The notes: a model not told the origin generated them from the sequence alone. A stretch of 64,000 bases of DNA from Catonia carolina (GCA_035578175.1 JAQMRL010000022.1:1488001-1552000); one strand, 5' to 3'; counted from the first letter of the stretch, positions 47,691-60,262 are shown. A program made the numbers and translations.

Positions 47691-48446
47691 ATAATTTTTC
47701 TTATTTTTTTAATCCCTAATGTGTGTACCAGCCCATAACAGGCAGGTGGAGTGTTAAATTATTTTTACTCAAACTGCTAGTTCCAGGGCTAAAAAAATAT
47801 TTCTGTTTTTATCTCGTGGTCAGCCAACTATATGACTGAAACATTTAAGAACAGAAGAGGTAAAGGTGTAAAAGTCGCTAGTCAGATTTATCTCCTCTGA
47901 GAGTAATGAATTTCATCATTATACAGTCAGACCTTGTGATAAATGAAGTGAAGGTGTCATTTGCAGGGTGAAAAGTAGATGCTTTTCAGAGGGCCTGGCA
48001 TGCTGATAAGGATACTTTTCCACTTAATGAGGAAGAAAATGGGAAACCACCCCACTCCTCGTTTTACTTAGTAAAGCCTCTAGCAATTCAAACGAGCCTT
48101 TGGGCTGATGACTTAAACAACAACAACAACAACAATGTGTGAACGTTAAAATCTGTTAAATTTAAGAACAATAAGCAACCCTATGACCCAATGAGAAATA
48201 GATGATGTGTATGACGTGTAAATGAGGTGTAGTATTGTACAGACCAAGGCCGACCATTCCTGAGAGAACATGGTTAATTGAACACCAACCATCAAAGTAT
48301 ATCAGTATCCACTGTCTAGTATTCAAATCTGATAAAAATAAAAACCTTTACTAGGATTTGAACCAGGAACCTTCGTCTCCAAACGTCAGCTGTTAAACAG
48401 CTGGCTCGTGGCGACGATTTTTCCTCTGGACCAGCCCGGTGGGTCA
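47691..48446 (-). mobile_element. tRNA-derived SINE family 2, full-length, interrupted by SINE1 copy H
   Basis: On the minus strand the head has an A box TGGTCCAGAGG (about 48435) and a B box GGTTCAAATCC (48364-48354), then the body ATTTGAATACTAGACAGTGG and ...CTCAGGAATGGTCGGCC..., down to a TTAAAAAAATAAGAAAAA tail near 47700. SINE1 copy H (47726-48133) splits it. The paralogue at 33.37-33.55 kb lacks the insert. Confidence 0.82.
47726..48133 (+). mobile_element. SINE1 family copy H, nested in a family 2 SINE
   Basis: Flanked by an 8-bp repeat AATGTGTG (47718-47725, 48134-48141). The tail is six AAC triplets, the longest in the window, which fits a younger insertion. Confidence 0.9.
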
Positions 48447-49867
48447 GTTTCTCCATAATGAGATATTATTATTAATTAGTAGTTAATTGAATTAGACATG
48501 AACAATTTAATTTGATACTTTGGAGCAGAATAGTTTTAAAACAATAAAGATGTGTGTCTTGGATGCACTTAAATTAGAGATACTGACTACGTACGTAAAA
48601 TTTTACTCTAGTAGCCTTCCTTGTAAATTTATTTACTGTTAGTCTACTAATAAACTAATACAAGGCTTTCAAGTTACTTAACTTAAAGGACACCCGGTAC
48701 CTTGGTGTTTTGTAATCGATTTACCTTTTTGCATTTTTGGCCATTTTAAATGTTATTGAGTGTGTCTAAAACAATAAAACTATTTGTAAAAGGGTAACTA
48801 TGCTAAAAAAATACTCCAGTGTCAATAGTGTTTTCTACTGTCAGTAAGAGTTATAACCATATCTGAGCGTTCGTTTGTCCAATTTGGAATAAAATACACA
48901 ACATATTTTGGAGATGGAAATAACAAACGATTTAAAAAAGTAAATAGCTGATTGGAGAATAAACAAAACAAAAATCCTTGAATGTGTAGGTCACATACAG
49001 TAGCGGATGCCCTCACAATTGCACAAAACTCATCGTAGACTTGAAGGATTTTTTGTTAGAAGATGGTGAAACAATTTCAAGAAAGAAAAGGAAAGAATTG
49101 ACACATTAATAATTGATTCAACGTTTGAAACTTATTAATCAAATTCAGGGCTACTATGGTGAAGCTATTAAAAAAAATATGCACGAAGTATTGGAGTCAT
49201 GAAGCATGCAGTACAGGCAGCCTTTCTAATAAAATCTCAACTAATATGAACCCTTCGCTCGGGTTCGCATGAGAACCCCTCACAATCTGGACGCATTGTC
49301 CAGATCGTGAAAATACGTGGTGTAAATGCGTATAATTTAGTAATAAGTTAGTTTATTTGTATGGAAATTATGAATAATTAAAGTACACAACCAGAACATA
49401 AGAAATATAAGGAAGAAGAATCAGACAATTCAGAATATGGTGCTGGGATGCATTGACCTGCGGTAGACGATGTTTTTATTCGTTTTCCAAAAATATCGGG
49501 TTTTTACCTAAAAGACTCATTACCTCTAAAAACAGGAAGAGCACATTTTTTGTGTTTTTGTGTACACAAAACACGGCTTCAGTGAACGTACTAATATATC
49601 ATTGCGATTAATTGGAACATTTTTGAAGGATTTTTAATGAATTTACTATCGATTTCAGAATTATTGTTGCTATTAACCATTCTTAATTAAAGGTAAAAAA
49701 GACATTTTTTTTGGAATTGGCAAAATACTAAGTTTGAAGTTAGAATAGATCAGAAGGCTTAATCCGTAACATTTATGATGATACTTCGCATCAGCTCTTT
49801 TTTCTCTATTTATTTTATTTTTTGTTCAATTAAACCAGTGAAATATATTGCACAAAAGAGATATTGT
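48447..49867. other. AT-rich DNA with a hairpin cluster at 49.25-49.31 kb
   Basis: No gene was recognised. Consecutive inverted repeats at 49261-49278 (GGGTTC GCATGA GAACCC) and 49281-49309 (12-bp stem, one mismatch) are the only structure noted. Confidence 0.45.
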
Positions 49868-50027
49868 GCTCATCATGCGGTCATGGGTTCGAATCCCACT
49901 CAGGCACAGCATATTTTCTTACGTTACAAAAAATAATTTCATTCTTCATTGTACATAGTTACACCCCAACGTCGTCGCTAAAGACCGCTGCAGTTGATGT
50001 GACGTTAAATAAATAAATAAATAAAAG
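49868..50027 (+). mobile_element. tRNA-derived SINE family 3, copy with intact B box
   Basis: B box GGTTCGAATCC (49886-49896) within GGGTTCGAATCCCACTCAGGC, a ~90-bp body, and the 3' end TGTGACGTTAAATAAATAAATAAATAAA. Confidence 0.72.
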
Positions 50028-51165
50028 AAAACAGAAAAATACAGTTACTTACAAATCGTATTTTTCTAGTTGAAACTTCATTTAAAGAAATGTCAATAAG
50101 GTTTACATTTAATAACTTGACTCTCAATAGGTGAAGAAATTATATGTTTGAAAACATAGTTGTTTTCTACATCTTGGAATTACAGGAATTCATTTTTTCA
50201 AATGGAAAACAATGGTGCATAATACAAAGTTGCAGGAAAATAGTTTTACTACCGATGAATTAAACGTTCGTTTACAGTTACCATAAGTTTTTCTTTTTTC
50301 TTCTTGTCTAAACAGTGCACTGGTTGTAAAATGACGCCATACTAAACTTTTTATAAATTTAAAAATATGCAGTGAATTACCTTTATTAAAACTGCTTACA
50401 AGAAAAATGTTCTTCGTTTTAGTACATCATATTAAAACTTGGTTTACCACAATGAGGAATAATGTACGGAGATACTTTAAAACTATTTCCCCAAGGATTC
50501 ATTTAATATTCTATTTTCGTCTTTTTTTGAAACCTTGCAGAGAATTTTTTCATATTAAACTACAGTCGTAAATTTTAAGTATATAAAAGACGCATAATTT
50601 TTTCTAGCCGTCATATAATAAAAATTTGCTGTTGTAATATTGTTGCTCATTTATCTCTCAATTTTCCTGTTTTGGTGACAACAAACATTACTGAATTACC
50701 AAACTTCTCAGCCCCTTTCACTTGGTTTTACTTTTATTTTTTTAAGAGTTTTTGTATGCATTTTATTTAAATTACTTAGCTAATTTTCTTGGTTTATCCA
50801 TTTTTTTATGAGAGGTTTACATTTAAATAAAAGATACATTTAATTCTTTTTATAATGGTACATGCAGTGTCCGTTTTGCTTTAATTTCATTTTGTTTCTT
50901 AATAACCTATGATTCTTTTCGTATTTTGTTTTTAAAACCACTAAACTAGATATGATGATGAAAAATTGGTGATTGTCAAAAAAAGTTTAAAGATTCACAA
51001 TAGTTAAATTTCTGATACAGTAATAATATAATCATAAAATCAGTACTTAAGTTCATCCAATTTTTCTATGCCTGGTGAAACTTTACAAAATTATTAATTA
51101 TGTTAGAAAAATTAAAAGGTCATATTTCTTCAATGGTGGCGGCGCAAATATAAAAAAATATACTT
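50028..51165. other. AT-rich intergenic DNA
   Basis: No feature was recognised. Confidence 0.45.
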
Positions 51166-52285
51166 TCTCTTGCCCTTTTTAAAAAGCTGGTGTGAAACAA
51201 TCAAACAACTTTCTCTTGTTAATGTAAATAATGAAAATGTTTATTCATCATTAAATCATTTAAAATTAAAAGCATACTTTTGTCGTACAATGTACTAAAG
51301 CCGTAATATTAAATAAATCATATTTTTTACCAGTTTTAATGAGCAAAGTACTCAAAATCCTAACACCCTAAACTAAGCGCTGTAGAAAAAAATGTTTGAA
51401 ATGAAAATGGAAGATTTCCATTTGTAGATATTATTTTGTGCGTGAACAAAATATCTCAAGAACTTCTTTCTTGAGATATGGTACGAAGTTGAAATTTCGA
51501 ACTTAAGTGAGGTACCATAAGAAAACCCAACACGAACACTTAATTCAATATCAGTCTACCAGAGGTAATAGGTTATCTGTACAATTGTTCACTGTTCTGC
51601 AATTTTCTCAAAAACGGCTACTACGATTTTGTTTAAAAACACCTCATTTAATAAACTTTTTATGTTTTATAAGATAGGATAAGCGTTTGCTGAAATTTGT
51701 GGGGAATTCTGAGCTCTTGTACGAGCTTAACGTTCTGAGCCTACGAGCTCTTGTACGTAGTAAAAATGATGTTTCTTGATATCCATTTCAGAGTAAAAGT
51801 AGTAAAGTAGTAAGTTTAGAGTAAATGTTAAAGTTGTAGAAAATCAATAAAGCTAAAACTTTAATTTCTAGCATTTATTTCTACAGAGCTAAGTTTAGAG
51901 GCGATTAGTAATTTTTGTATTTTGCTCATTGAAATCGGTAAAAATTGGAGTTTTTTATGAGTGACGTCTTGGTATGAGTTTTGTAACAAAATTACATAAA
52001 ATTAAAGTTAGGGTATCGAAAATTAAAAATCTTAATACTTTGATTTCAAGCATTTTTTTTACAGAGCATGGTTTAGCGCCAATTAGTGATATTCCGTTGT
52101 TATTAAGTCGAACAAAGGTTGATTTTTATTTAGCGTCATTTACTCATGATTAAAATTAAATCTGTTTTTCATTCTATGCCATGCGTTTAACTCATGATAA
52201 CACATAGTTAGGTTATATTTTTCATTATTTACTTTGGTAAGAGTCAACTTGACTCTTAAGTGAGTGTTCACACCAACTTTAAAAA
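51166..52285. repeat. R3 family copy 6, head-to-head palindromic derivative
   Basis: The left part (51183-51420) reads in the minus orientation from the hairpin end (CTGGTGTGAAACAATC). The right part (about 51425-52280) reads in the plus orientation and ends at the same hairpin type (GTGAGTGTTCACACC). Both outer ends are therefore the same family terminus. Confidence 0.6.
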
Positions 52286-52869
52286 AAAAACTATTAGATC
52301 TATATGTTAAAATGACTTTTGCCAAAATCTAGCTATTTATTTTCCATAAGATGTATAATATTAATCAGTTTCTAGTCTTGTTAAAAGACAAATAGTTGAA
52401 GTAGTTAATGTGGGCGGGACGTGAAAGTTCTAACAGTATTAATAATTACTGATTTTCTACTGACTTGACATTAATGTCACGAAGATTATCAGAAAGGGAT
52501 TTAATTATCTCTGAGAAATTGTTACTGAAATTCACGATCTTCTTGTCATTACCACTAATTTGTTAATGTAGACTGAAAATATTTAAATTAAATACGATTT
52601 TAATGAGGATAGGATCAGTCTTGACGGTTAGAGTAAAAAGTATGAACTTTGATTTTTATCATAATTTACAAGAAAAAAAAGGTTTGTACCTATTAGAATT
52701 TCACCGCTATTTATCGATTTTCGTTTCGTATTTCCGTAATATTCTTCAATGAAAGTTTGATCTGTCATCCGTTTCCCGTCGAACTCAGTAGGTTACATAT
52801 TGTGGGTTGTTATTGTCATTAAACGGTTTGTTTGTTTCATTTTGAGTACCTATATTACTGTTTTTTTTT
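52286..52869. other. AT-rich spacer
   Basis: No feature was recognised. Confidence 0.45.
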
Positions 52870-52879
52870 GTTTTTTCTT

Positions 52880-53755
52880 TTTTAATTATAAACACTGTAA
52901 TGCCGAAAAATTTGGGTTAAAAATTTCCTATGAAAAGACTAAAATCTTGGCTATCAACCCACTATGCATAAATAAAGTGAGAATTAACGGTAACGAGATT
53001 CGATTGCCTCAACAGTTAAAATATCTAAGAGAAATAATCAACTGCAATCTAAAAGAAAAACCCACTTGGAAAAGCAGAACTCCCAAAATTATAAAAGCGC
53101 AAGGAATAACCTGCCAAACGTACAAAAAAAAATTTCGATGCATGCCAAATCCCGCCACTACAAAACAGTTGTCCTCCCAGAGGCGATTTACGCCGGTGAA
53201 ACTATTTTCCAAATTATGAATGAAGCTAAAACTGATCAACTTCTTAAAACAGAACGCACAATTATCAGAACCTGCCTTAACAAGAATTATCAAAAAAAAG
53301 GGGTATGGATAATTCTTTCTAATGAAACTGTTTATAAGGAAATTGATCTGATTATTAGCGTGATGAAGAAAAGGAGGATTTCCCACTTTTTCCACATTTT
53401 AAGAATGCCGAATGATAGAATATTGAAACAACTGATCCTCAGGAACTTGAACGGGATGATTACGAGAAGATACACTGAAGAGATTAAAAGAGATCTCAAT
53501 GAAATTGAACTGGCAATAGACGACGCGTTTGATAAGGAAAAAATAAACAGTACTCTCAAAACACACAGATTTTATTGGGGAAAAGCAGAAAGACGCACGG
53601 TGGAGGTTAGATATAAGATACGGAAACGAAGATCGGACCGTCTCAAAAAGTACTGGCAAAACCGAAAGGCTAGACCAGTACATTATCCGAAGAACACTAG
53701 AAACTGATTCGCTTAGTGGTCCAATGTGGCCTCAAAATAAAAAAAAACGCTGTAA
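52880..53755 (+). mobile_element. Non-LTR retrotransposon, RT C-terminal end and 3' tail (copy b)
   Basis: Frame 1 (to 53219) reads KISYEKTKILA and QLKYLREIINCNLKEK. Near 53130 the coding frame shifts to the ORF 53066-53707, which reads LPEAIYAGETIF, LLKTERTIIRTCLNKN, VMKKRRISHFFHILRMPN and a basic C-terminus ending at 53707. YLREI stands where YLGE/YLGS is usual. The 3' tail has AGTGGTCCAATGTGGCC (53715) and A-rich sequence, as in copy a at 42.6 kb. The last ~200 codons are free of stops, so this copy is younger than copy a. The RT core itself is missing (5' truncation). Confidence 0.85.
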
Positions 53756-54400
53756 TTTACATCCTGTAGAAATAAATACCTGTTCTACTATATTTATTTA
53801 TTTATTTATTTATTTGTCTCGTTATTTATGCATTAGCCTTTCGAATACAACTGTGTTTAATAAATACAATTATTATATTTTACACTAAATGAGCAGCATA
53901 TTATTTTACTATCATTTACATTTGCATCAAAATAAATAAAAACAAATGGCAGAAACAATAACGAATATTGAACGCGTATTGTTTTAAATGGCCTAATAAA
54001 TTTACATAAAGCAGTTTGAATTTTAAAATTTCCAAAATTATAGTTAAATTTCAGCTTAGTATCTTGGATTACACAGATAAACGTCTAAATTGAAGAACGC
54101 ACATTCAGAAGAAACCAAAACAGCTAGACTTAAAATTCAAACAATTATTTTAGCTACTTAGACCATCATCGAAATTGTCACTTCAAAACAAATCTTTAAT
54201 TTTATAAAATGGTTTTCTAATCAGCCTGAACTACGGAATTTACCTGTGGGTCACATCCGTAACTTAAATATCATAATGATTCTGCGTTTTCAGTCTCTGG
54301 TTCTCCGAACTCTAATAACTGGTACATGAAAAATAATAACATTTCCAAAGACATTATATCAAAAATTAAAGAAGAAATTTTAAATTTTGGTGTAAAATTT
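53756..54400. other. AT-rich DNA with a short (TTTA)n run
   Basis: A TTTA tetranucleotide run lies at about 53789-53814. Nothing else was recognised. Confidence 0.5.
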
Positions 54401-54776
54401 GCACATAACGGGCAGGTGGAGTGTTAAATTAATTGCACTCGATCTGTTGGTTCCAGGGCCACAAAAAAAGTTCTGTTTCTTATCACACAGTCAGCCAATT
54501 ATATGACTGAACTATTTAAGAATAGAAGAGTTAGAGGTTTGAAATACACTAGTCAGAGTTATCTTCTCTGACAGAAATGGATTTCACAGAGCCTGTGGTG
54601 AATGAAGTGAAGGCGTCATTTGCAGGGTGGAAAGTGTTAGCTTTCCGGAGCGCCTGGCATGCTGGTAAGCATGCCAACTCAGTGAGGAAGGAAATAGTAA
54701 ACCACCTCACTCGTCGTTTTTATCTAGTAAAACCTTTAGAGATTCAAACCAGCCTTTAGGCTGTTGACCTAAACAA
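54401..54776 (+). mobile_element. SINE1 family copy I
   Basis: Starts GCACATAACGGGCAGGTGG and ends GACCTAAACAAA. It has small internal deletions relative to the other copies. Confidence 0.83.
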
Positions 54777-55129
54777 AAATATTATAACATACGGAAACGG
54801 CTTGAATATAAAAAAATTATTTGACAATCTATTTATTGGACAGTGATACAATACGAAGGCTGAAACAAAAATACATAATAAATTAAATGTTTATAAAACG
54901 TTTTACTGTACTTTCATAGCCCAGGGAATTAGATTGTATCATCGACAATGTCATATAGCTACGGTTACGACTATGGTTACACGTATACGTGGTCGGTTCC
55001 GCTAATATGAGGGTCTGATCTAGTATGTACTGTACTGTATTGTACTGGCATCTGGTGTATCACTCCCTGCTCCGTCCGACAGTGGTAAAGCGTGGGTTAC
55101 TCGAGTTATTTTTTCTGACTGATTTAAAA
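54777..55129. other. Spacer
   Basis: No feature was recognised; slightly GC-richer around 54950-55090. Confidence 0.4.
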
Positions 55130-55400
55130 ACTTCTTTCAGCCAAGAGTGGAGAAACATTTAAAATCAAAAAAATTTAGATCGGAAAGCTTTGTAGTTTTC
55201 GACATTGCTTTAGCACATTTTCCTTCGCTAAGATAAGAAAATGGTTTTTCCGGGTAGAGTTCATTCCGCCAAACACGACGTCCATCACTCAGCCTATCGA
55301 TCAGCAAGTCATTGCCAATTTTAAAAGGTTTTATACTAAACTTACATTTGACCAGTGTTTACGGGCCACCGACACTGACAAAGAAATTGCCGATGTTTAA
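55130..55400 (+). mobile_element. Tigger/pogo transposase remnant
   Basis: Plus-strand frames read FKNFFQPRVEKHLKSKKF and VVFDIALAHFP (aligning with the LLLDNAPAHP block that holds the second catalytic Asp). After a stop and frame change come FIPPNTTSITQPIDQQVIANFKRFY and TFDQCL-x-ATDTD. The NTTS-x2-QP-x-DQ block is the hallmark of the DDE_1 domain of pogo/Tigger and CENP-B-related transposases. The rest of the element and its TIRs were not found. Confidence 0.78.
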
Positions 55401-55615
55401 ATTATATACCATGATCAATGTTTGGAATAACACACGATCGAAAATATTGCTTTATATTTAAAATTCCTGCATAAGAAATATTAATTTGTGTTTTAATGAA
55501 ATAAAAATAATGAATTACTTAAATTACTTTCTATTAAACGTTCATTTTTCTATCTCATACCGTACTTTTATATGATTGCATTACGTTATATTTATGTAGG
55601 CCTAGTTATATTTAC

Positions 55616-55998
55616 GTTACAGGCAGGCAGTGTGTTAGATTATTTGCACTCGATCAGGTAGTTCAAGGGCTACAAAAAATAGTTCTGTTTCTTATCACGT
55701 GGTCAGCCAATTATATGACTGAACTATTTAACAACAGAAGTAAAGGTGTATAAAAGACACTAGTCAGAGTTATTTCCTCTGAAAGTAATGTATTTCGATA
55801 TACAGCCAGAAATTGTGGTGAATGAAGTGAAGGTGTCATTTGCAGGATGCAAAGTAGATGCTTTTAGGAGGGCATACTGATAAGCATAGACTAGTTTTGT
55901 ACTCAGAGAGGAAGGCCATGGTAAACCACCTCACTCCTCGCTTTACTCAGTAAAACCTCTAGAGGTTCTAACCAGCCTTTCGGCTGTTGACCTAAAAA
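55616..55998 (+). mobile_element. SINE1 family copy J
   Basis: Slightly 5'-truncated (starts GTTACAGGCAGGCAGTG). It ends GGCTGTTGACCTAAAAAG without an AAC tail. Confidence 0.83.
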
Positions 55999-58861
55999 GC
56001 ATCATATTTATATATTTATGAATGGATTGTAGACATTTTACATTGAACACATATTCTGTGATACCCGATGATTTTCCTGGTCCCAATTAATCACGTATCT
56101 CGAGACCGCACTGAGATCTCTCAGATATCTCGAGATCGCATTTTCGGGTAGACCACCTAAACAAAAATTTTATAAGACCGTAAATTAGCAGGCTACACAT
56201 ATAGTTCACTGCTCAGGAGTGTCCTGCGGGATCTTTCTTCAATTAGTTTTTTGTCTCCACTCGGGGACAAACGCACAAACACGCTATCAGTTATAATGTT
56301 ATAGTTATTACACTCGTGGTCAGCGAGGACGTATTGAGAGCTTCGGAGGTGTTGCGTTAATACTAGGTTTTCAAACATCACTAGGTGATTAAAGATGACC
56401 ATTCGTTTTAAAATATACATGCTGAGTATTTGAGCTGCATGTTTTACAGAAGGGATATAATATTTATTTTTGTGCAATGGTTACTTCTTTTCTACAACTT
56501 ATTCGCAAGTGATCATAATTAAAGTGATTTATTTTTCTGTTTATTACTAAACGATTAATTAAGCCGATTTTCTGAACTGAAGCTCTTCGGGAAGATAACA
56601 CATTATATGTTATTGTTTTAAGGAACTCACCCCTTTTGTTCCATTAGGTGCAAGTTATTGATGTACAAATACTTTAATTTTTCTGTACAACCCTAAGTAA
56701 CAGTGATGGTGAATTTTCGGCATTCTGGGTATGACTAATCGGGAAGTTAAAATCTGGTATTGAGTACTATCAATGTGGAGTATTAAATTTATAAAAATGT
56801 ATTAAATAATTTATACACGTAGTAAATAATTTATTTAGTAATCGTCGTATGAACTATTCGATTATTGGTGAGGAAACATAAAATTTCCAGAGCATATTTA
56901 AGACTCAAATACCGGACTTTTACCTTAAAATAGAGTATTTTACCAACTGACTTTTGAGACAACCGTTGACATATTTTTTAAGTTAATTAAAATTAAGTAA
57001 ATCAGTTTTTAAATTAATTAAATGAATTTCACAGAGAATGTTGAAACAAGGAAGGCGTTTTAAGTAAACTTTGATGATCAAAAGTTTTGTCTCAAGGTTT
57101 GTGTTTCGTAGCTTTGTAAGTTTTTTGTAAGGACAAACTACCAGTAATATTGATCACTGAACTAATTAATGTTAATTCTCAAACAGTAGTGATATAACAA
57201 CACAAAAAACTAATTTGCAAACGAAATATTATTTGAAGATTCAAAATTCTAAATAATATTGTTTTATTAACAAATTGTGCATACAAAAGTAATTTTATTT
57301 ACTAGACAGACAACATTATTAAGGTGAAGAAGTGAAAGTATCGGTATTTGGAGGTTAATAAAATACAATAATTTAAAAAGTGAACGTTATTGAAGTACAA
57401 AAACTAAAAAATTTTTAATTTAATTTAAATGATAAATGATCCAAAATCTTATTCAGTGGGCAATACGCCAATTGTTACCAAGTATGTACTGGACCAAAGA
57501 TGAATAAAACTACAAGATACAATTCATTTAATCAAAATGAGACAGAGAATGAAACATAAAAGAATCACATTAATTTAAATTCAGTTTAACGGTAAAACAG
57601 AAAAGATACCAATTTTGCTTTAATGAGATAATAAAAATTAAAAACAATAAGAAAACGCTTGAGTTAATAAAGAAAAACAAATTTATAAGAGTTGGGATAC
57701 GTTGCCAGGAATCACAATAAGAAGTGGAAAAACGTTTTAACCAATTTGGAAGCACTTGGAAGAAAGAAAACAAAGGAGGACAGCCAAAAAAAGTAAACGT
57801 GAAAGTAAAATTGAAAAGATTGTTGTTAGAATAAATTGAAAGGAAGCTGTAAAAGACAGTGAGATAAGTAGCTGAGGGGAAACGAAAGCAGAAGTTTAAT
57901 TCACAATTGGTTGGATGTGGTTTCATGATAATGTAGGTGATGACTATTTTATTATTGCCGTAAATTAAATTAGAAATTAGTGAGAGACGTTAAATTTTAA
58001 TAGAAAAATGTAAAACAATTATGCTTAAAAATAAAACGACATATTTAATATAATTACACATTTTTATCATATTAGAAGTTTAAGATACATCAAATGTTTT
58101 AAATATTTCACTAAAGTTACACTAGATTTAATTATAAAAGTTTATTTGTTTAAGAAAGTTTTATTTTATTACTTAGTTTTTAAACTTATTTTCACGAAGA
58201 TTGTTATACGGAATAAAATAAAATACAAAAATCCGTATAAAATAATAACAAGAAATAAGTAAAATACGTAGTTAATGCTAATGAAACGGTATGCTTTTTA
58301 ACTTACTGCACTCGTTAAATGGAGAAAAAGCTGAATAAACGGGAGTAAAAATATTAAAAAAGCTACCCCTCGGAATTTGTTGCTTTTACTGCTGAAAGAG
58401 GGTGAGATGGCTGCAAGGTTTATAGGGCAGTGAGACAAAACTGATGTCCTTTATTTCCTGTGGCACTCAGCATTGCCTATTTATCCAGGTTCCCCTCCTT
58501 AACGCCTTTCCACCAAAAGGATAAATCTTACATTACGGTCCAGGAAAACAAGGAACATAAACTTACTTCTTATTAATCTATCTATGGAGGTGAGGAACAG
58601 AATATTCTATTCTAATATGATACCGTTCATAGTCACTATGTTATATTGTATATGCTTGTAAAACGTGCTGAAATTACCTGCAGGCAGTATAAAATCAAAA
58701 TGATGTTTTCTCATAAAAAGAGAATCCAAAAATAACTGTTTTTAAACCTGAAACATTCCATTATAATACATTTTATTTAAAGCCGTACCAATAGCTTTGT
58801 TATTGATGACCGCAATGCTTTGTATACAAGTGTGGCAATTCGTGAAATTTTTCAGTTCTTT
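55999..58861. other. AT-rich intergenic DNA
   Basis: No gene was recognised. A short direct repeat (TATCTCGAGA) is present at about 56095-56143. Long frames at 56193-56477 and 57570-57926 (minus) have AT-driven compositions and no known domain. Confidence 0.45.
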
Positions 58862-59230
58862 TCTACTTTTTCTTCTTCTTGTTCCCTTCATGGATTAGGC
58901 AGTACTGCCTGTTCTGGAAACCACTTTCCCTCGGACGACCAACACCCCCCTTCGACCATTCGGCTTATAATTCATTGCCAATCTAGGTTTCCCTTTATGC
59001 GTTCCAGATGATTACTCCAGTTGATTCTATACTAATTGATATTCTTTTCCAGGCTAAACATTTGCAACTCTTGTCTTATAATGTCACTTCTTATCTTGTC
59101 CTAAAAAGTGCAGCCCTTCACTACCCGAAGAAATTTCATTTTCGCAGCTTTGACTTGACTTCGTTCTCTATTAAATTAAAAGCACCCGTGCCTCGCTGCC
59201 ATTCGTTGTATCTGGCACCGCAATAGTTTT
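58862..59230 (-). mobile_element. Non-LTR retrotransposon RT C-terminal remnant
   Basis: On the minus strand one frame, with several stops, reads AKMKFLRVVKGCTF, DKIRSDIIRQELQMFSLEK and NWSNHLERIKG, then GVGRPRES and the tail GAAGAAGAAAAAG. This is the MKFLR..GCT..DkiRn..IR..L...W..HL.RM..GR layout of insect LINE C-termini. Confidence 0.75.
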
Positions 59231-59739
59231 ATTAAACGTTACTTCCATTTCCTTTCTTGTTTTGTATTTTTTCAAATCCGAGTAAAAATTAGCTAAGCAA
59301 TTAGTCATGTTCCGTAGTGACTCGAGCCGACAGACCACGTAAAGGTAAAAATGTTAATAGAATTTTTGAAAGTGAGATGTGGCTATGCAATTTTCGAAAT
59401 AAAATTTTAGAACTTTTCGGACGGAAGGCCTATCCGTTATTTTCTTCATATTAATTATATTACCTTATTTAACTAAGTGTTAAAATAAATCTGCAGGGTG
59501 TAGTCTGCAGTGTTCTGTGTGTTTCACTGTAGTTAAGGAGAATGATGACTTCTGGATTCTGATGGTTTTTGAGTCTTGTTTGGTAATTGGTGCAAAACTT
59601 CTATATTTCTTCTTGTACTGTGGAGTGTTCATGTTTATTTTTATTGAAGTGTTGCATAAATGTACCAAGGTGAGTCTGTTATGTTTCGAAATATTTTGAC
59701 TGAAACTTTTGAATTATTTCAATGTTTATGTGACTTGTA
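59231..59739. other. Spacer
   Basis: No feature was recognised. Overlapping ~60-codon frames on both strands at 59480-59699 have no similarity. Confidence 0.4.
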
Positions 59740-60262
59740 CCCCAGCGTTCTTTATGTACAATAATAAACTATAAATTAATAAGTTATGTTGAGGCTACAA
59801 TTTAGATTTCCCGTTAAGCATCCAATACACCTGTTGGATTTGATATTTAGGTGATTTCTTTGAGTCCTCCGCGTTAGACCCCTGTCCAGGTAGGGCTAAG
59901 ATATTTTGTTATATCGGATTGTGGAATTTGTACTTGTTTAAAAACACTGGTTTGCCGTTTTAGTGTAAATGTGATTTGCGACTCTTTTATTAATTTGTTT
60001 TCAAACGCCACTACTTCTGCCAATTTTGTACGCTGTCTGAGGGTTGCTGAAGGTGTTTTAATGCAATTTGTGGATTTTCCTGTATTGCCTCAATGGCTGT
60101 GTCATCGACGAATGTTGCCACCGTAGTTTTGTCATTTTTTAGAAAATCAGAAATGAATATAAAACAAGAGACAGTACGCTTCCTTGCAGAAAACTAGCTT
60201 GGATTAATTTTAAAGATGATTGTTCGTCTTTATACTTCACTGTAAAGTATCGGTCCTCCAAA
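59740..60262 (-). mobile_element. Jockey-type LINE reverse transcriptase core, degenerate
   Basis: Minus-strand frames give QASFLQGSVLS (RT motif AGVPQGSVLSP), FLKNDKTTVATFVDDTAIE (the catalytic F-x-DD motif) and QENPQIALKHL. After frame changes they give a region matching the hLDRrLTW block and WMLNGKSKL. This is the fingers-palm part of a Jockey-clade RT, upstream of the region seen at 26.2 kb. Frameshifts and stops make it non-functional. Confidence 0.78.

Noticed and set aside
57570..57926. 118-codon Phe/Leu-rich minus-strand ORF
   Set aside because: It is the complement of an A/G-rich stretch, with low-complexity composition and no recognised membrane protein family.
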